Origin: an uncultured Bacteroides sp.
Lineage (GTDB): Bacteria > Bacteroidota > Bacteroidia > Bacteroidales > Bacteroidaceae
DNA length: 64,000 bases
NCBI GenBank assembly: GCA_937890825.1
Contig: CALADS010000074.1
Coordinates: forward strand, 124,001 to 188,000
Direction: 5' to 3'
Under the pieces are notes generated by a model. The model was given only the letters and a program-made list of their open reading frames with translations. It did no database searches and was not told where the DNA came from. How positions within the stretch are numbered: the stretch's first letter is position 1; each line of letters begins with the position of its first letter. Below, one piece after another: positions 30,421 through 39,530 of the stretch. The position numbers and the translations under genes were made by a program.

Positions 30421-31428
30421 TCATTCCATGGAACGAATCTGTACCCCTTCATCCCTCACCTCATAGTCAAAATGATGCGTAAGCGATAAGGTACTTAATA
30501 TTTCTTCCAATGAATTATCTGTCTTAAACAAGCATGTAAAACGCTGCTCTTTCAAAGATGAATCTGCGAAACTTATCTTCACATTATATACTTTCGACAA
30601 GCAGTCCATAATCTTAGCCAACGGCTCATCGGTAAAGCGCAACTCACCCTTTATCCATAGTAACACATCTTCGGGTTGATTAAATGCATATATACCACTA
30701 TTACCCGACTTTACATCCAAACAAAAAGTCTGTCCGGGAGACAAAAGAGTGCCTTGCTCATCATTGGAGTGATGATACATCTGTACACTACCTTGAAACA
30801 AAGTGGTGACTACCTGTTTTTCACTGCTGCGAGCTCGTACATTAAATTTAGTGCCTAACACCTTGGTACGCACACCCCGTGCATTCACTACAAACGGACG
30901 AAGGGTGTTCTTCTTTACTTCAAAGTAAGCCTCACCTTTCAAGTAAGCCTCGCGCTCACCAAACAAACTTCCACCTTTATAAGTAAGTTCTGTAGAAGAA
31001 TTCAGCCATACCGCCGTACCGTCTGGCAAGATTACGCGGGCACGCTGCTTGGGCAATGTGCTTACCTCATAGACAGACGAACCGCTCATCGTAGCCAGCC
31101 AGATGCCAGAAGCCAACATCAAACCAGAGAGAAAAGCAGCAGCCACATAACCATAGCGCTTCCACCACGAACGGTGTGGATTCGATACAGTGACCCGCTG
31201 CAAGGAGCCCATTTTTTCAGACTCCACCGAACTACGGAATTTTCTTAACGCAGCTTCCGTATCTGCTTCTTCATAAGCTTCAAAAGAGTTTGCCAAATGA
31301 GACGTATAATAAATTTGTTCCAGACGATGTCGGTTTTCTTCTGCCTGAGCCACCCAAATTTCCACCTCTTCCTCATCGTGCGGGGAAAGTTCTCCATTCA
31401 AGTAAGCCAATAACTGTGCTTCATCCAT
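30421..31428 (-). CDS. FecR-family anti-sigma factor (module 2)
   Basis: 335 residues. The N-terminal part (MDEAQLLAYLNGELSPHDEEE) is the cytoplasmic sigma-binding region, the membrane helix is at about 90-110 (YVAAAFLSGLMLASGIWLA), and the FecR domain shows RVILPDGTAVWLNSSTELTY, GEAYFEVKKNTLRPFVVNA and VLGTKFNVRARSSEKQV. A DUF4974-like tail follows. It is divergent from its sigma gene and separated from susC by an intrinsic terminator. Confidence 0.94.
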   Translation of the reverse strand: MDEAQLLAYLNGELSPHDEEEVEIWVAQAEENRHRLEQIYYTSHLANSFEAYEEADTEAALRKFRSSVESEKMGSLQRVTVSNPHRSWWKRYGYVAAAFLSGLMLASGIWLATMSGSSVYEVSTLPKQRARVILPDGTAVWLNSSTELTYKGGSLFGEREAYLKGEAYFEVKKNTLRPFVVNARGVRTKVLGTKFNVRARSSEKQVVTTLFQGSVQMYHHSNDEQGTLLSPGQTFCLDVKSGNSGIYAFNQPEDVLLWIKGELRFTDEPLAKIMDCLSKVYNVKISFADSSLKEQRFTCLFKTDNSLEEILSTLSLTHHFDYEVRDEGVQIRSME

Positions 31429-31466
31429 ATCAATTCCTAATACCTGTGTTTACTTTTACCTATATC

Positions 31467-31488
31467 GTATGACTTTCTTACGTCATAC
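31467..31488. promoter_or_regulatory. Inverted repeat in the fecR-sigma gap (module 2)
   Basis: GTATGAC (31467-31473) and GTCATAC (31482-31488) form a perfect 7-bp inverted repeat with an 8-base spacer, 39 bases upstream of fecR. The size fits a dimeric operator. The rest of the 302-base gap is AT-rich with no gene seen. Confidence 0.35.
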
Positions 31489-31684
31489 CATATATAAATA
31501 CAACTGAAAGGATGAACATACTAAAGAATAATTGTAAAAAGAACACATTTAACATTTTTTTCTTCAGTAGCCTTCCCGTTTATCCACCACCGGCCTACAG
31601 CATAGAAAATCTGTATCAGGTGTCATGGACACAAAGATAAGTAAAAAAAACAATATCACAGAAACCTTTTTAAAGCCAAATAAC

Positions 31685-31714
31685 TTTGGAATTAAAATAA
31701 AATGCCTAATTTTG
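31685..31714 (+). promoter_or_regulatory. Promoter of the ECF sigma gene (module 2)
   Basis: TTTG (31685-31688) and TAATTTTG (31707-31714) match the housekeeping -33 and -7 elements with an 18-base spacer. The start codon follows 16 bases later, so the leader is very short or nearly absent. Confidence 0.6.
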
Positions 31715-31730
31715 TATCAGAAGATTACTC

Positions 31731-32285
31731 ATGGACAATAACGCTTATACTATTCATACATTAAAAGCAGGAGATCAAAGTTCTTTTGAAAGACTTTACC
31801 GCTTCTACTACAAAGGCTTGTGCGCCTTTAGTGCCCAGTATGTACCCCTAACTGAGGCAGAAGAAATAGTGCAGGACACCATGATGTGGATTTGGGAAAA
31901 TAAAGAAACACTCAACCCCGATTTGTCGATCAAAAGCCTGCTGTTTACCATGGTAAAGAATAAATCGCTAAATCTGCTCACCCGGCAAGATATACGAAGA
32001 AAGGTGCATCAGGAAATCATCGATAATTTTCAAGAAGCGTTCGAAGACCCCGATCTCTATCTGAACGGAGAACTCTTCCGGCTCTATCGCACTGCTTTGG
32101 CTCACATGCCGGCCGACTTCCGCGAAGCATTTGAACTGAACCGGAAATACCACCTTACTCACCGAGAGATAGCCAATAAACTGGGGATTTCTCCACAAAC
32201 GGTGAATTACCGCATCAGCCAGGCACTGAAACTGCTGCGCACTGAACTGAAAGACTACCTACCGCTACTGCTGTTTCTGCTGTAA
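31731..32285 (+). CDS. ECF-type RNA polymerase sigma factor (module 2)
   Basis: 184 residues. Region 2 is at about 12-80 (FERLYRFYYKGLCAFSAQYV, AEEIVQDTMMWIWENKE) and region 4 at about 120-170 (MPADFREAFELNRKYHLTHRE then IANKLGISPQTVNYRISQA). It is likely to drive the SusC operon of module 2 on release from FecR. It is paralogous to the sigma factor at 16410-16985. Confidence 0.95.
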   Translation: MDNNAYTIHTLKAGDQSSFERLYRFYYKGLCAFSAQYVPLTEAEEIVQDTMMWIWENKETLNPDLSIKSLLFTMVKNKSLNLLTRQDIRRKVHQEIIDNFQEAFEDPDLYLNGELFRLYRTALAHMPADFREAFELNRKYHLTHREIANKLGISPQTVNYRISQALKLLRTELKDYLPLLLFLL

Positions 32286-32309
32286 AACCGGAAAATTTCA
32301 CCTGCCCTA

Positions 32310-32339
32310 CGCCGCATCAGGGTCGTTACTGATGCGGCG
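32310..32339. terminator. Hairpin after the module 2 sigma gene
   Basis: CGCCGCATCAG and its exact complement (32310-32320, 32329-32339) form an 11-bp stem with an 8-base loop, 25 bases after the stop codon. No T-tract follows, so terminator function is probable rather than certain. Confidence 0.5.
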
Positions 32340-32396
32340 AAAGTCCGACCCGCCTGCCCCTTATCCGGAAAAATACAAATAAAAACATGTAAAACA

Positions 32397-32428
32397 TTTG
32401 CAAGGTTCGTGAAAATGAAGTACTTTTG
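32397..32428 (+). promoter_or_regulatory. Promoter of rplU-rpmA
   Basis: TTTG (32397-32400) and TACTTTTG (32421-32428) match the Bacteroides -33 and -7 elements with a 20-base spacer. The leader to rplU is about 85 bases. Confidence 0.7.
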
Positions 32429-32519
32429 TGCCCGATTATTCCGAAACGGGTACTATTAAGTGATTTTCAAGAGATTGGATTCCACCCGACGGAGCTAACT
32501 TATACAATTTATATAAGCA

Positions 32520-32837
32520 ATGTACGCAATTGTAGAAATCAACGGTCAGCAGTTCAAAGCAGAAGCTGGCAAGAAGCTGTTCGTACACCACATGCAGAAT
32601 GCTGAAGCTGGTGCAACAGTAGAATTTGAAAAAGTTCTTTTGGTAGACAAAGACGGCAACATCACTGTAGGTGCTCCTACTGTAGAAGGCGCAAAGGTAG
32701 TTTGCGAAGTAGTTACCGCTTTGGTAAAAGGTGACAAAGTTCTCGTTTTCCACAAGAAAAGAAGAAAAGGTTACCGTAAGTTGAACGGTCATCGTCAACA
32801 ATTCACAGAGTTAACAATCAAGGAAGTAGTAGCTTAA
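32520..32837 (+). CDS. rplU: 50S ribosomal protein L21
   Basis: 105 residues, normal length. The start [20 protein letters not shown] and the C-terminal signature block [17 protein letters not shown] identify L21, which binds 23S rRNA in the large subunit. It is followed 23 bases later by rpmA, the conserved pairing. Confidence 0.99.
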   Translation: MYAIVEINGQQFKAEAGKKLFVHHMQNAEAGATVEFEKVLLVDKDGNITVGAPTVEGAKVVCEVVTALVKGDKVLVFHKKRRKGYRKLNGHRQQFTELTIKEVVA

Positions 32838-32860
32838 TCAATTTAAAAAAGTAAGAAGAA

Positions 32861-33121
32861 ATGGCACATAAAAAAGGTGTCGGTAGTTCTAAGAACGGCC
32901 GCGAATCAGCAAGTAAGAGATTAGGCGTTAAGATTTTTGGTGGCGAAGCTTGCAAGGCAGGCAACATCATCGTGCGTCAAAGAGGTACTGAATTCCACCC
33001 GGGTAACAACATCGGTATGGGTAGTGACCACACGCTTTACGCCTTGGTAGACGGAACTGTACAGTTCAAAGTAGGTAGAGAAGACAGACGTTATGTATCT
33101 GTAATCCCCGCTGAAGCATAA
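32861..33121 (+). CDS. rpmA: 50S ribosomal protein L27
   Basis: 86 residues. The start [16 protein letters not shown] and [18 protein letters not shown] are the L27 signature. The N-terminus begins directly at the mature sequence, without the cleaved extension seen in Firmicutes. L27 reaches into the peptidyl-transferase centre. Confidence 0.99.
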   Translation: MAHKKGVGSSKNGRESASKRLGVKIFGGEACKAGNIIVRQRGTEFHPGNNIGMGSDHTLYALVDGTVQFKVGREDRRYVSVIPAEA

Positions 33122-33150
33122 GTTTCCGCATACATAACTAAATAAAAAAA

Positions 33151-33191
33151 GAGGATGCATCACTTTTAAAGCGATACATCCTCTTTTTTTA
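33151..33191 (+). terminator. Terminator of rplU-rpmA
   Basis: GAGGATG with its complement CATCCTC (33151-33183 overall) is followed by TTTTTTTT, and an A-run precedes it. The inner stem has two mismatches. Confidence 0.8.
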
Positions 33192-33264
33192 TCTAAACAC
33201 CTAATCCGTATAGGTTATTATTATTATCTTAGCATGACAATTACGGCAAATCATAGAATCTAGC

Positions 33265-33840
33265 ATGGAAAAAGTAGAAACATTATTATTGAATGAGTGC
33301 AACTACCCCTTATCAGAAGAGGTTATGGAGCGCTTTTTAGCTCCTGGACAAGAGATTCTCCTAAAGAAAAACGAAATATTAGTAATGACCGGTGTAGTAG
33401 ATACTAATATCTACGTGGTAGAAGAAGGCATTCTACGCTTCTCTTACATGGACGGTATGCGTGAAGTTACTTTTGGATTCGCCCTGCCCGGCACGATGAT
33501 TATCTCCATGCACTCTTTTTATTGTCATCTCCCGGTATTCTACCAGATTGAAGCATGCTGCCCATCAAAAGTAGTAAAAATACCCAAGAAGCACTATGAC
33601 GATATGGTGGCCGAATTGCACGAATTTGCCCGTTGGGCACTGGAAATGGCCAATGGGCAACTATATTCTTATGAAAAAAAGAATCACATTATCAATGGAG
33701 ATGCAAAAGAGCGATATCTGTCGCTGGCACACAACCGACCGGATATTCTGGAAAAAGTTCCGCTAGGCATTGTAGCTTCCTACTTGGGAATTACACAGAG
33801 CTATCTAAGCAGGCTGAAGAAACTGATTAATCAGGAATAA
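33265..33840 (+). CDS. Crp/Fnr-type transcription regulator
   Basis: 191 residues. Residues about 20-115 fit a cyclic-nucleotide-binding beta barrel (LKKNEILVMTGVVDTNIYVVEEG). The C-terminus (about 145-188) holds a short HTH, with AKERYLSLAHNRPDILEKVPLG and IASYLGITQSYLSRLKK-type residues. The ligand pocket lacks the Arg-Ser pair of cAMP binders as far as I can see, so the ligand is unknown. It lies 156 bases upstream of the lipoprotein operon on the same strand, with a terminator between them, and could regulate it. Confidence 0.85.
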   Translation: MEKVETLLLNECNYPLSEEVMERFLAPGQEILLKKNEILVMTGVVDTNIYVVEEGILRFSYMDGMREVTFGFALPGTMIISMHSFYCHLPVFYQIEACCPSKVVKIPKKHYDDMVAELHEFARWALEMANGQLYSYEKKNHIINGDAKERYLSLAHNRPDILEKVPLGIVASYLGITQSYLSRLKKLINQE

Positions 33841-33907
33841 AAAAACTCATCCTTCATTCGAAATACGTCTAAAAGCGAAAAACTGCCAAACAATGATAGT
33901 TTTTCCT

Positions 33908-33955
33908 AAAAAACATTGCGATTTTTGACCTAGTACAAATATCGCAATGTTTTTT
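33908..33955 (+). terminator. Terminator of the Crp/Fnr-type gene
   Basis: A perfect 15-bp stem (33908-33922, 33941-33955) contains the T-run of the terminator in its 3' arm. It is immediately followed by the promoter element of the next operon. Confidence 0.8.
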
Positions 33956-33960
33956 ATTTT

Positions 33961-33968
33961 TAGTTTTG
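33961..33968 (+). promoter_or_regulatory. Promoter -7 element of the lipoprotein operon
   Basis: TAGTTTTG matches TAnnTTTG, 28 bases before the first start codon. The expected -33 region falls within the terminator stem of the preceding gene, so the two signals are interlocked. Confidence 0.5.
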
Positions 33969-33996
33969 CCAGATAAAAAGATATAATTTAAAACTT

Positions 33997-34938
33997 ATGC
34001 CTATGAATTTGTTAAGAGTATTTAGTTTGTTATTGGGTATGGCATTAGTATCTGCTTCTTGTTCCGATGAAAAAGAAGCCCCTTTAGTACCTCTGTACCC
34101 ATATGAGCATGTAGAATTGACCATTACAGAAGAAGGGGTCACTTCTACCAGTTGTTCGTTCAATGTACAGCCTTCGGACGAAAAAGCCCCTTACCTATGT
34201 CTGTATGTAAAACAAGACATTTTCACAGAAATTTCCAAAGAAAAACTGCCTGAATTTCTGATGAACAGCTTGAAAAAACAGGCGCAAGAGCAAAAAACAG
34301 ACTTCGAAGCATTCGTAGCTGCGGCTACCTTAAAAGGGACACAGAAAGTAGAACTTAAGAACCTGGCTCCCGGAAGTATATACGAACTGGTGGCTTTTGC
34401 CGTATCGGGCGTAACACCTGCCAAAAAATCAACGCACCACTTTTTCCAAACACATTATGTAGAGCCCGTGGATTGCACCATTGAAGCTTTAAGTGTGAAG
34501 AAGAAAAACGGCAATATCGTATTGGACATGAAACCTTCGGTCGACACGGAGTATTGGTACATTGCTGCGATGGCGAAACCTTCTTATGAAAATGCACTGC
34601 AGTCATTTAGCAAAGAGGATATCTTTATGACACTATTCGGCCAGCAGGCCAACGGCATGACACTGGAGGAAATTACAGAAAACCTGCTGATAAAGGGTCC
34701 GAGAAAAATTGGTTTCAAAATCAGTGCAGGCATTGGCGACTGCGTGTGGATGGCTGCCGTACTGAAACCCTTCGAAGAATCTACATTGGTATTGGCTTCG
34801 CAGGTATCCACAGGTGAATTCAATCCGGATAAACTCAGCGAATCTACCCGTTCAGCTCACTTCAACGAGCATGTGGCTAGCAAAACTGCAAGTTTCCTCA
34901 ACGGGTATCTTCCTATAGTAGGCATTGCCCAACCATAA
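33997..34938 (+). CDS. Surface lipoprotein of unknown function
   Basis: 313 residues. Starts at MPM or two codons later at MNLLRVFSLLLG; both give a lipobox ending VSASC with SDEKEA after it, an acidic export signal. The body appears all-beta, with a fibronectin-type-III-like piece (about 40-150; VELKNLAPGSIYELVAFAVSGVTP), then a weakly similar second half beginning EPVDCTIEALSVKK. I do not recognise a catalytic motif. It is first in a four-gene operon with two repeat lipoproteins and a metzincin. Confidence 0.8.
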   Translation: MPMNLLRVFSLLLGMALVSASCSDEKEAPLVPLYPYEHVELTITEEGVTSTSCSFNVQPSDEKAPYLCLYVKQDIFTEISKEKLPEFLMNSLKKQAQEQKTDFEAFVAAATLKGTQKVELKNLAPGSIYELVAFAVSGVTPAKKSTHHFFQTHYVEPVDCTIEALSVKKKNGNIVLDMKPSVDTEYWYIAAMAKPSYENALQSFSKEDIFMTLFGQQANGMTLEEITENLLIKGPRKIGFKISAGIGDCVWMAAVLKPFEESTLVLASQVSTGEFNPDKLSESTRSAHFNEHVASKTASFLNGYLPIVGIAQP

Positions 34939-34970
34939 TTTATTGTATGACTATCTAAAGACGAAAAGAT

Positions 34971-36647
34971 ATGAAGAAAAAAAATATTCTGTATGCACTG
35001 GCAGCGCTTCTTACTATGGGAGTAACTGCTTGTTCTGACAACGACCCGGCAACTCCACTTGCTCCTCCTGCACAAGAAGAAGTGGAAGCTTATGTAGTAG
35101 ACGTGAAATCTGAAGACTACAGCATGTATGTGGGTGGCAACGTCATCGGTGAAGGCATAGCCAATTACTATTTCGTATTGTCGAATGCTACCTGCGAACT
35201 GAATGAACGTGAGTTTCCTACACCGGTGACGGATGGAGATATGGTGGTACTGGACCTCTATGCAACTATATCCGATGGAAGTACGGCTAGCATTCCTGCA
35301 GGTGAGTACAGATTGGGGTATCAGTATAACCCCTTTACATTCAATGTGGACAACACCATGGTGGTACGCAATACGGAAGCCAAAATTCAGTATGAAGCAG
35401 TAGTGGGCGGAACCATACTGGTGACTCCAGGAGAGAATGGCAACACGGATTTGCGCTGCGAACTGCAATTGGCCAGCGGCGAGGTGACCGTATATCATTT
35501 TAACGGACAACTGACTTTTGAAGATATTACGGATACATGGGGCAGCAAATCTACCCTGAAAGTAGACATGATCGACACCCAATTTACCGACACCTGGGCA
35601 GTATACTACGGCAATATGTTTGAAACCAACACGGGCAACTTTATGCTGTATTTCTATACCGATGGCTTTGCCGACAATATGAAGCAACCTGGCAGCATGC
35701 TGGCATTATGCCTATTCTCTGACTTAGCCAACAATCCGGCCAAGGCCGAAATCAAAGAAGGAGAATATAGCGTGGTGCCGCTGGTAAATGGATACGGTGC
35801 GAAATTCTCGCTCATGGGTGGTGAATTGGTCAACGGAAATCCGTTTGGTACATATGCCATGAAGGTGGATGAAGACGGCTATTCGGGCACAGGATTCATC
35901 ACAAAAGGTACGGTAAAAATCAGTAAGAAAGACAAAGAATATACCATTGAGTATGATTTACTGACCGACAACAAGAAGTCTATCAAAGGTACCATCATCA
36001 AAGAACTGAATATCGAAAACCAATCCGATGATTCAGGAAAAGCCTTTATCTCTAACTTGGAGGCAGATGTACATACTGAACTACCTAAAGTAAAAGAGGG
36101 TACTTGGACATGGAAAGGTACGGTTACCGGTGCCGAGGGCAAAGAATTAGATCTATGGTCTATCTGGCTGCAAGCTCCGCAAGGCGATGCCATGGCATTT
36201 GAATTTGCCACTGAATTGGGATTGGATGGACAAATACCCGACGGCACTTATACCACTGATACGCATCATTGGGCAGAACGATTCACTCCCTCTACGGCTG
36301 TAGCCGGCTATCTGTGGGACGGAAAACAAAGAGGCTGCTGGTACTTCCACTTTAAAGAAGGACAGGATGAAACAACAAGCCTTGATTATTATTATAATAT
36401 GGACATCAACGCACCGGCCATCGAGGAAGGTACTGTGACCGTGAAGAAACAGGAAAACGGCCATTACAGATTTGAATGGAGCTTTGTGGACGATGCCCCC
36501 GGACAACACAAGATTACGGGTAATTGGACCGGTCCGATTCGTGCCTTCGACCCCGAAATTGATGGGTTTAAGACTATCAAACCTGTAAACAGTCGGGATA
36601 CATTCCTGAAGGGATGGTATGAAAAAGTGTATAAACTCAAGAAATAA
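34971..36647 (+). CDS. Lipoprotein with three tandem beta domains
   Basis: 558 residues; lipobox VTAC (Cys21) then SDNDPA. Three diverged copies of a domain of about 150 residues are visible by shared order: a core strand pair (GDMVVLDLY; GSMLALCLF; GDAMAFEFA), a turn IPAGEYRL / IKEGEYSV / IPDGTYTT, then GTILVTP... / GTVKISKKDKEYTI / GTVTVKKQENGHYRF and an ending xxFNGQL / IKGTII / ITGNWTG. The third copy is longest. I do not know this domain's name. It is 32 bases after the first lipoprotein and 8 before the next. A role in binding surface or host ligands is only a guess. Confidence 0.82.
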   Translation: MKKKNILYALAALLTMGVTACSDNDPATPLAPPAQEEVEAYVVDVKSEDYSMYVGGNVIGEGIANYYFVLSNATCELNEREFPTPVTDGDMVVLDLYATISDGSTASIPAGEYRLGYQYNPFTFNVDNTMVVRNTEAKIQYEAVVGGTILVTPGENGNTDLRCELQLASGEVTVYHFNGQLTFEDITDTWGSKSTLKVDMIDTQFTDTWAVYYGNMFETNTGNFMLYFYTDGFADNMKQPGSMLALCLFSDLANNPAKAEIKEGEYSVVPLVNGYGAKFSLMGGELVNGNPFGTYAMKVDEDGYSGTGFITKGTVKISKKDKEYTIEYDLLTDNKKSIKGTIIKELNIENQSDDSGKAFISNLEADVHTELPKVKEGTWTWKGTVTGAEGKELDLWSIWLQAPQGDAMAFEFATELGLDGQIPDGTYTTDTHHWAERFTPSTAVAGYLWDGKQRGCWYFHFKEGQDETTSLDYYYNMDINAPAIEEGTVTVKKQENGHYRFEWSFVDDAPGQHKITGNWTGPIRAFDPEIDGFKTIKPVNSRDTFLKGWYEKVYKLKK

Positions 36648-36655
36648 GAAAAAAC

Positions 36656-38026
36656 ATGAAGAAATATATATATTTAGTGAATATCTTGTTAATGTCTGTA
36701 ATCTTGGGATTCTCGGCTTGCTCGGATGATGACGATGACAACGGACAAGGGAATGCAGGTACAACTGGGGGCGAAACAATCGCCCTCAATAACCAGTTTA
36801 GCAGCCAAGATCAAATCAAGGATATTCTGTCGGTGCTGCGCTTCGACCAAGGCTATAACGCCGTGTTCTATCTGTCGCCTACAGCCAATATTCAGAATGT
36901 GGCAGGCATGAATCAGGCTAATGATTATCTGAAAGTATCCATGCCTATCGGCAGATTGGGACTGAATACTGATTTCAGCCAGACAGGTATGAAGGTGGAG
37001 TATAGTAACCTGACGCTGAAATCGGGCAGAGGTGCCAGCGGCCCCATGAGAATCGACATCGACGGGGATAATATCAAGATAGAAATGCAGGTGGAAGCCG
37101 GCGAAGGAATAGAATGCCGGTATGAAGGCAAGTTCCTGCATCAAATCAGCGAAAACTTGGCTAACGTCACTCCCATGGGAGACGAAAAGACTACGGCTGC
37201 CTTGGTATCGGCTTTCCGCACCAAGGCAAAGGGTGAAAAGAGAACGGTGACCTTTGCTGTGGGAATGGCGGAGGCTGACACCCCCAACGGATTGTCGGCT
37301 GCGAAATACACCATGATGTTCATGGCACCGATGAAGCATTTCGACGGAAAATACCATACCTTCAAGAAAGCTGACGGTTATCAGTTCTACCTGATAGACA
37401 ATGAGAACAAGACGTATGCCAATGAAGTGACGGAAGGACGTATGCGCATCACCGGTAAGGCAACCGATGAAAAGATGCATCTCTTGTTTGAAGCCACTCT
37501 TTCGGACGGAAGCACGGTGACGGGCGATTATTACGGCACGCTGCAAAACGTGGACGACATGGATATTTTGCCTGCCAAGAATGCCTATACATACCTGGGC
37601 AGCTACGGAGAAAATGAGAATAAAAAAATTATCGAAGTAATCTATCGGTATGAAGAAATCTATCAGGATAAAGAAGTGAAGAAGCAGCACCGGTTTGGCT
37701 TTAAATATGATGAATGGCAGGAATTCGGCGGTTATCCGTCTCTATTGGAGGTAATCATAGATGTAGAGGCTTTAGGCGTAGTAAACGGCGACTTGACCGA
37801 CACTCCGGGATGGAAAGTGAACTATGGAGATTTCCAGACGCAATACATTGCACCGGAAGACCCCAACGGCCAATACATGACAAAATCGAAAGGCACCATC
37901 ACAGCCATCAAGGTAGGAGAGAACTATCGTTTCAACATCGCAGTTGAAACGATCCCAGCCAAAACTGGGCAAAAGGCAGCCAGCATGGAGCTGAGTTATG
38001 AAGGACCGGTAACGATTGTAGAATAA
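36656..38026 (+). CDS. Lipoprotein of unknown function with related beta segments
   Basis: 456 residues. Lipobox GFSAC (Cys22) followed by SDDDDDN, a very acidic surface-export signal. Two segments echo the domain of the preceding protein: EGRMRITGKATDEKMHLLFEA ending GDYYGTL (about residues 262-300), and KGTITAIKVGENYRF ending MELSYEGPV (about 415-453). So the operon seems to have grown by domain duplication. No enzyme motif is seen. Confidence 0.8.
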   Translation: MKKYIYLVNILLMSVILGFSACSDDDDDNGQGNAGTTGGETIALNNQFSSQDQIKDILSVLRFDQGYNAVFYLSPTANIQNVAGMNQANDYLKVSMPIGRLGLNTDFSQTGMKVEYSNLTLKSGRGASGPMRIDIDGDNIKIEMQVEAGEGIECRYEGKFLHQISENLANVTPMGDEKTTAALVSAFRTKAKGEKRTVTFAVGMAEADTPNGLSAAKYTMMFMAPMKHFDGKYHTFKKADGYQFYLIDNENKTYANEVTEGRMRITGKATDEKMHLLFEATLSDGSTVTGDYYGTLQNVDDMDILPAKNAYTYLGSYGENENKKIIEVIYRYEEIYQDKEVKKQHRFGFKYDEWQEFGGYPSLLEVIIDVEALGVVNGDLTDTPGWKVNYGDFQTQYIAPEDPNGQYMTKSKGTITAIKVGENYRFNIAVETIPAKTGQKAASMELSYEGPVTIVE

Positions 38027-38048
38027 TTACTTTTAATATCATTGATTT

Positions 38049-39392
38049 ATGAAGAATTTTGCATTCTATATTTGCTTGTCGCTGGGTGTACTGTTCACCT
38101 CATGCGAAGACGATTACACCAACGAGGGGGTATTCGAATTATCACAGACAGAATTTACAAATCTCTCGCACGAGGGAGAGGAACTGAATGTAGAGCTGAC
38201 GGCTTACGATGGCTGGACAGCCAGTTGCCCGGCAGATTGGGTGAAGCTTTCGGCTACGGAAGGACGCGGACAAAGCACACTGCGGGTGCAGGTACGTGCC
38301 AACATTGAAGGAAGCCGCTCGTGCAAGGTGGAGCTACGTACGGCTAATGACACACGCACCATCAGCATCAACCAAAACGGTCTTCCGGCAGGCGAAGAAC
38401 TACACTATAAGTTACCCATCGTGATTCACGTGATTTACAACGATGCCAGCAACCCGCGCCAGAATCCAGACACCAAGTATCTGCACGACGTAATAGCCAG
38501 CGTAAACCGCGCGTACCAATCCAGCCAAGGTAGTGTAAACATGAATCTGGAATTTGTGCCCGCTACGGTAGACCCGCAAGGCAACCCGATGCCAGAACCG
38601 GGCATCGACCGCGTGAAATGGGTTACATCCACTCTGGAAATGACAGATGTGATGTTTGGAAACAACCGCAAATACAACCATTTCCTGTGGGATCCCAATG
38701 AGTATGTGAATGTATTGCTGTATACGTTCGACTCATCAAAGGATCCTTCCATAGCAGGTGTAATGGGAGTTTCTACGTTCCCGTATTCTCCAAAGTTTGC
38801 TCCCATGCCTGGCACAGAAACCATACAATATACCCATCTGAAACTGGAAAACATCAAATTTGCTTACTGTGTTTCTGTGAACAATACATATGTAGGCGAT
38901 AATCCCTACCTGTTCCCGGAATTTACCGAATTGGATTTGCAGCAAACCAGCATTGCCAATACATTAGCACATGAATTGGGTCACTATCTAGGATTGCGCC
39001 ACGTATTCTCTGAAGCACAAAACGGAGCTTGCGAAGACACGGACTATTGCACGGATACGCGCTCTTACAACAAGGAAGAATATGAAGGACAACTATATGA
39101 CATAGCAATGCAGTGGCAAAATAATCCGGCCTACCGCACCGAGGAAAACTTCAAAAAAGCATTTATACGTACCTGCTGCGACAATTCTCAGTTCGAGGCT
39201 CATAACATTATGGACTATGCCTACTGCTACTCTGACGAGTTTACTGCAGATCAGCGTAAGCGAGTGAGACACGTCTTGGAATACAGTCCGCTGATACCTG
39301 GACCGAAGAAGGGCAGAACAAGCACACGTGCCACGGTAGAAGGCTTGGTAGACCTTCCTATCACCGTGATGTGTATGCCGCAGAATCATTAA
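38049..39392 (+). CDS. BACON-domain zinc metalloprotease lipoprotein (metzincin, BF0631-like)
   Basis: 447 residues. Lipobox FTSC (Cys19) then EDDYTNE. Residues about 28-112 form a BACON/Ig-like domain (YDGWTASCPADWVKLS, ending TISINQNG). The protease follows, with HELGHYLGLRH (His308, Glu309, His312, His318) and a Met-turn NIMDYAY (Met388), both complete. Four late Cys residues (329, 334, 376, 377) may form disulfides. This layout matches what I know as the BF0631 family of Bacteroides lipoprotein metalloproteases. It is last in the operon, 22 bases after the preceding gene, and probably acts at the cell surface. Confidence 0.9.
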   Translation: MKNFAFYICLSLGVLFTSCEDDYTNEGVFELSQTEFTNLSHEGEELNVELTAYDGWTASCPADWVKLSATEGRGQSTLRVQVRANIEGSRSCKVELRTANDTRTISINQNGLPAGEELHYKLPIVIHVIYNDASNPRQNPDTKYLHDVIASVNRAYQSSQGSVNMNLEFVPATVDPQGNPMPEPGIDRVKWVTSTLEMTDVMFGNNRKYNHFLWDPNEYVNVLLYTFDSSKDPSIAGVMGVSTFPYSPKFAPMPGTETIQYTHLKLENIKFAYCVSVNNTYVGDNPYLFPEFTELDLQQTSIANTLAHELGHYLGLRHVFSEAQNGACEDTDYCTDTRSYNKEEYEGQLYDIAMQWQNNPAYRTEENFKKAFIRTCCDNSQFEAHNIMDYAYCYSDEFTADQRKRVRHVLEYSPLIPGPKKGRTSTRATVEGLVDLPITVMCMPQNH

Positions 39393-39412
39393 TTGGGGAA
39401 GTAGAGTTATAG

Positions 39413-39454
39413 AAAAGAGGGTATGCCAATCGGACATACCCTCTTTTCTTTTTT
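39413..39454 (+). terminator. Terminator of the lipoprotein-metzincin operon
   Basis: A perfect 13-bp stem (39413-39425, 39435-39447) with a 9-base loop is followed by CTTTTTT. Confidence 0.9.
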
Positions 39455-39486
39455 ACAGAAACACTACACTCTATTCGTTTTTTACG

Positions 39487-39494
39487 TATATTTG
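39487..39494 (+). promoter_or_regulatory. Promoter -7 element of serS
   Basis: TATATTTG matches TAnnTTTG, 37 bases before the serS start. Confidence 0.5.
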
Positions 39495-39530
39495 CGCTTT
39501 GTAATCAAGGAACTTAGATTTTTATAAGAT

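Noticed and set aside
34857..35687. 276-codon minus-strand frame over the lipoprotein operon
   Set aside because: It overlaps two lipoprotein genes with clear signal peptides; the protein has no recognisable family.
36689..37690. 333-codon minus-strand frame inside the third lipoprotein gene
   Set aside because: It is antisense to a well-supported gene and its composition is typical of a reverse-strand shadow.
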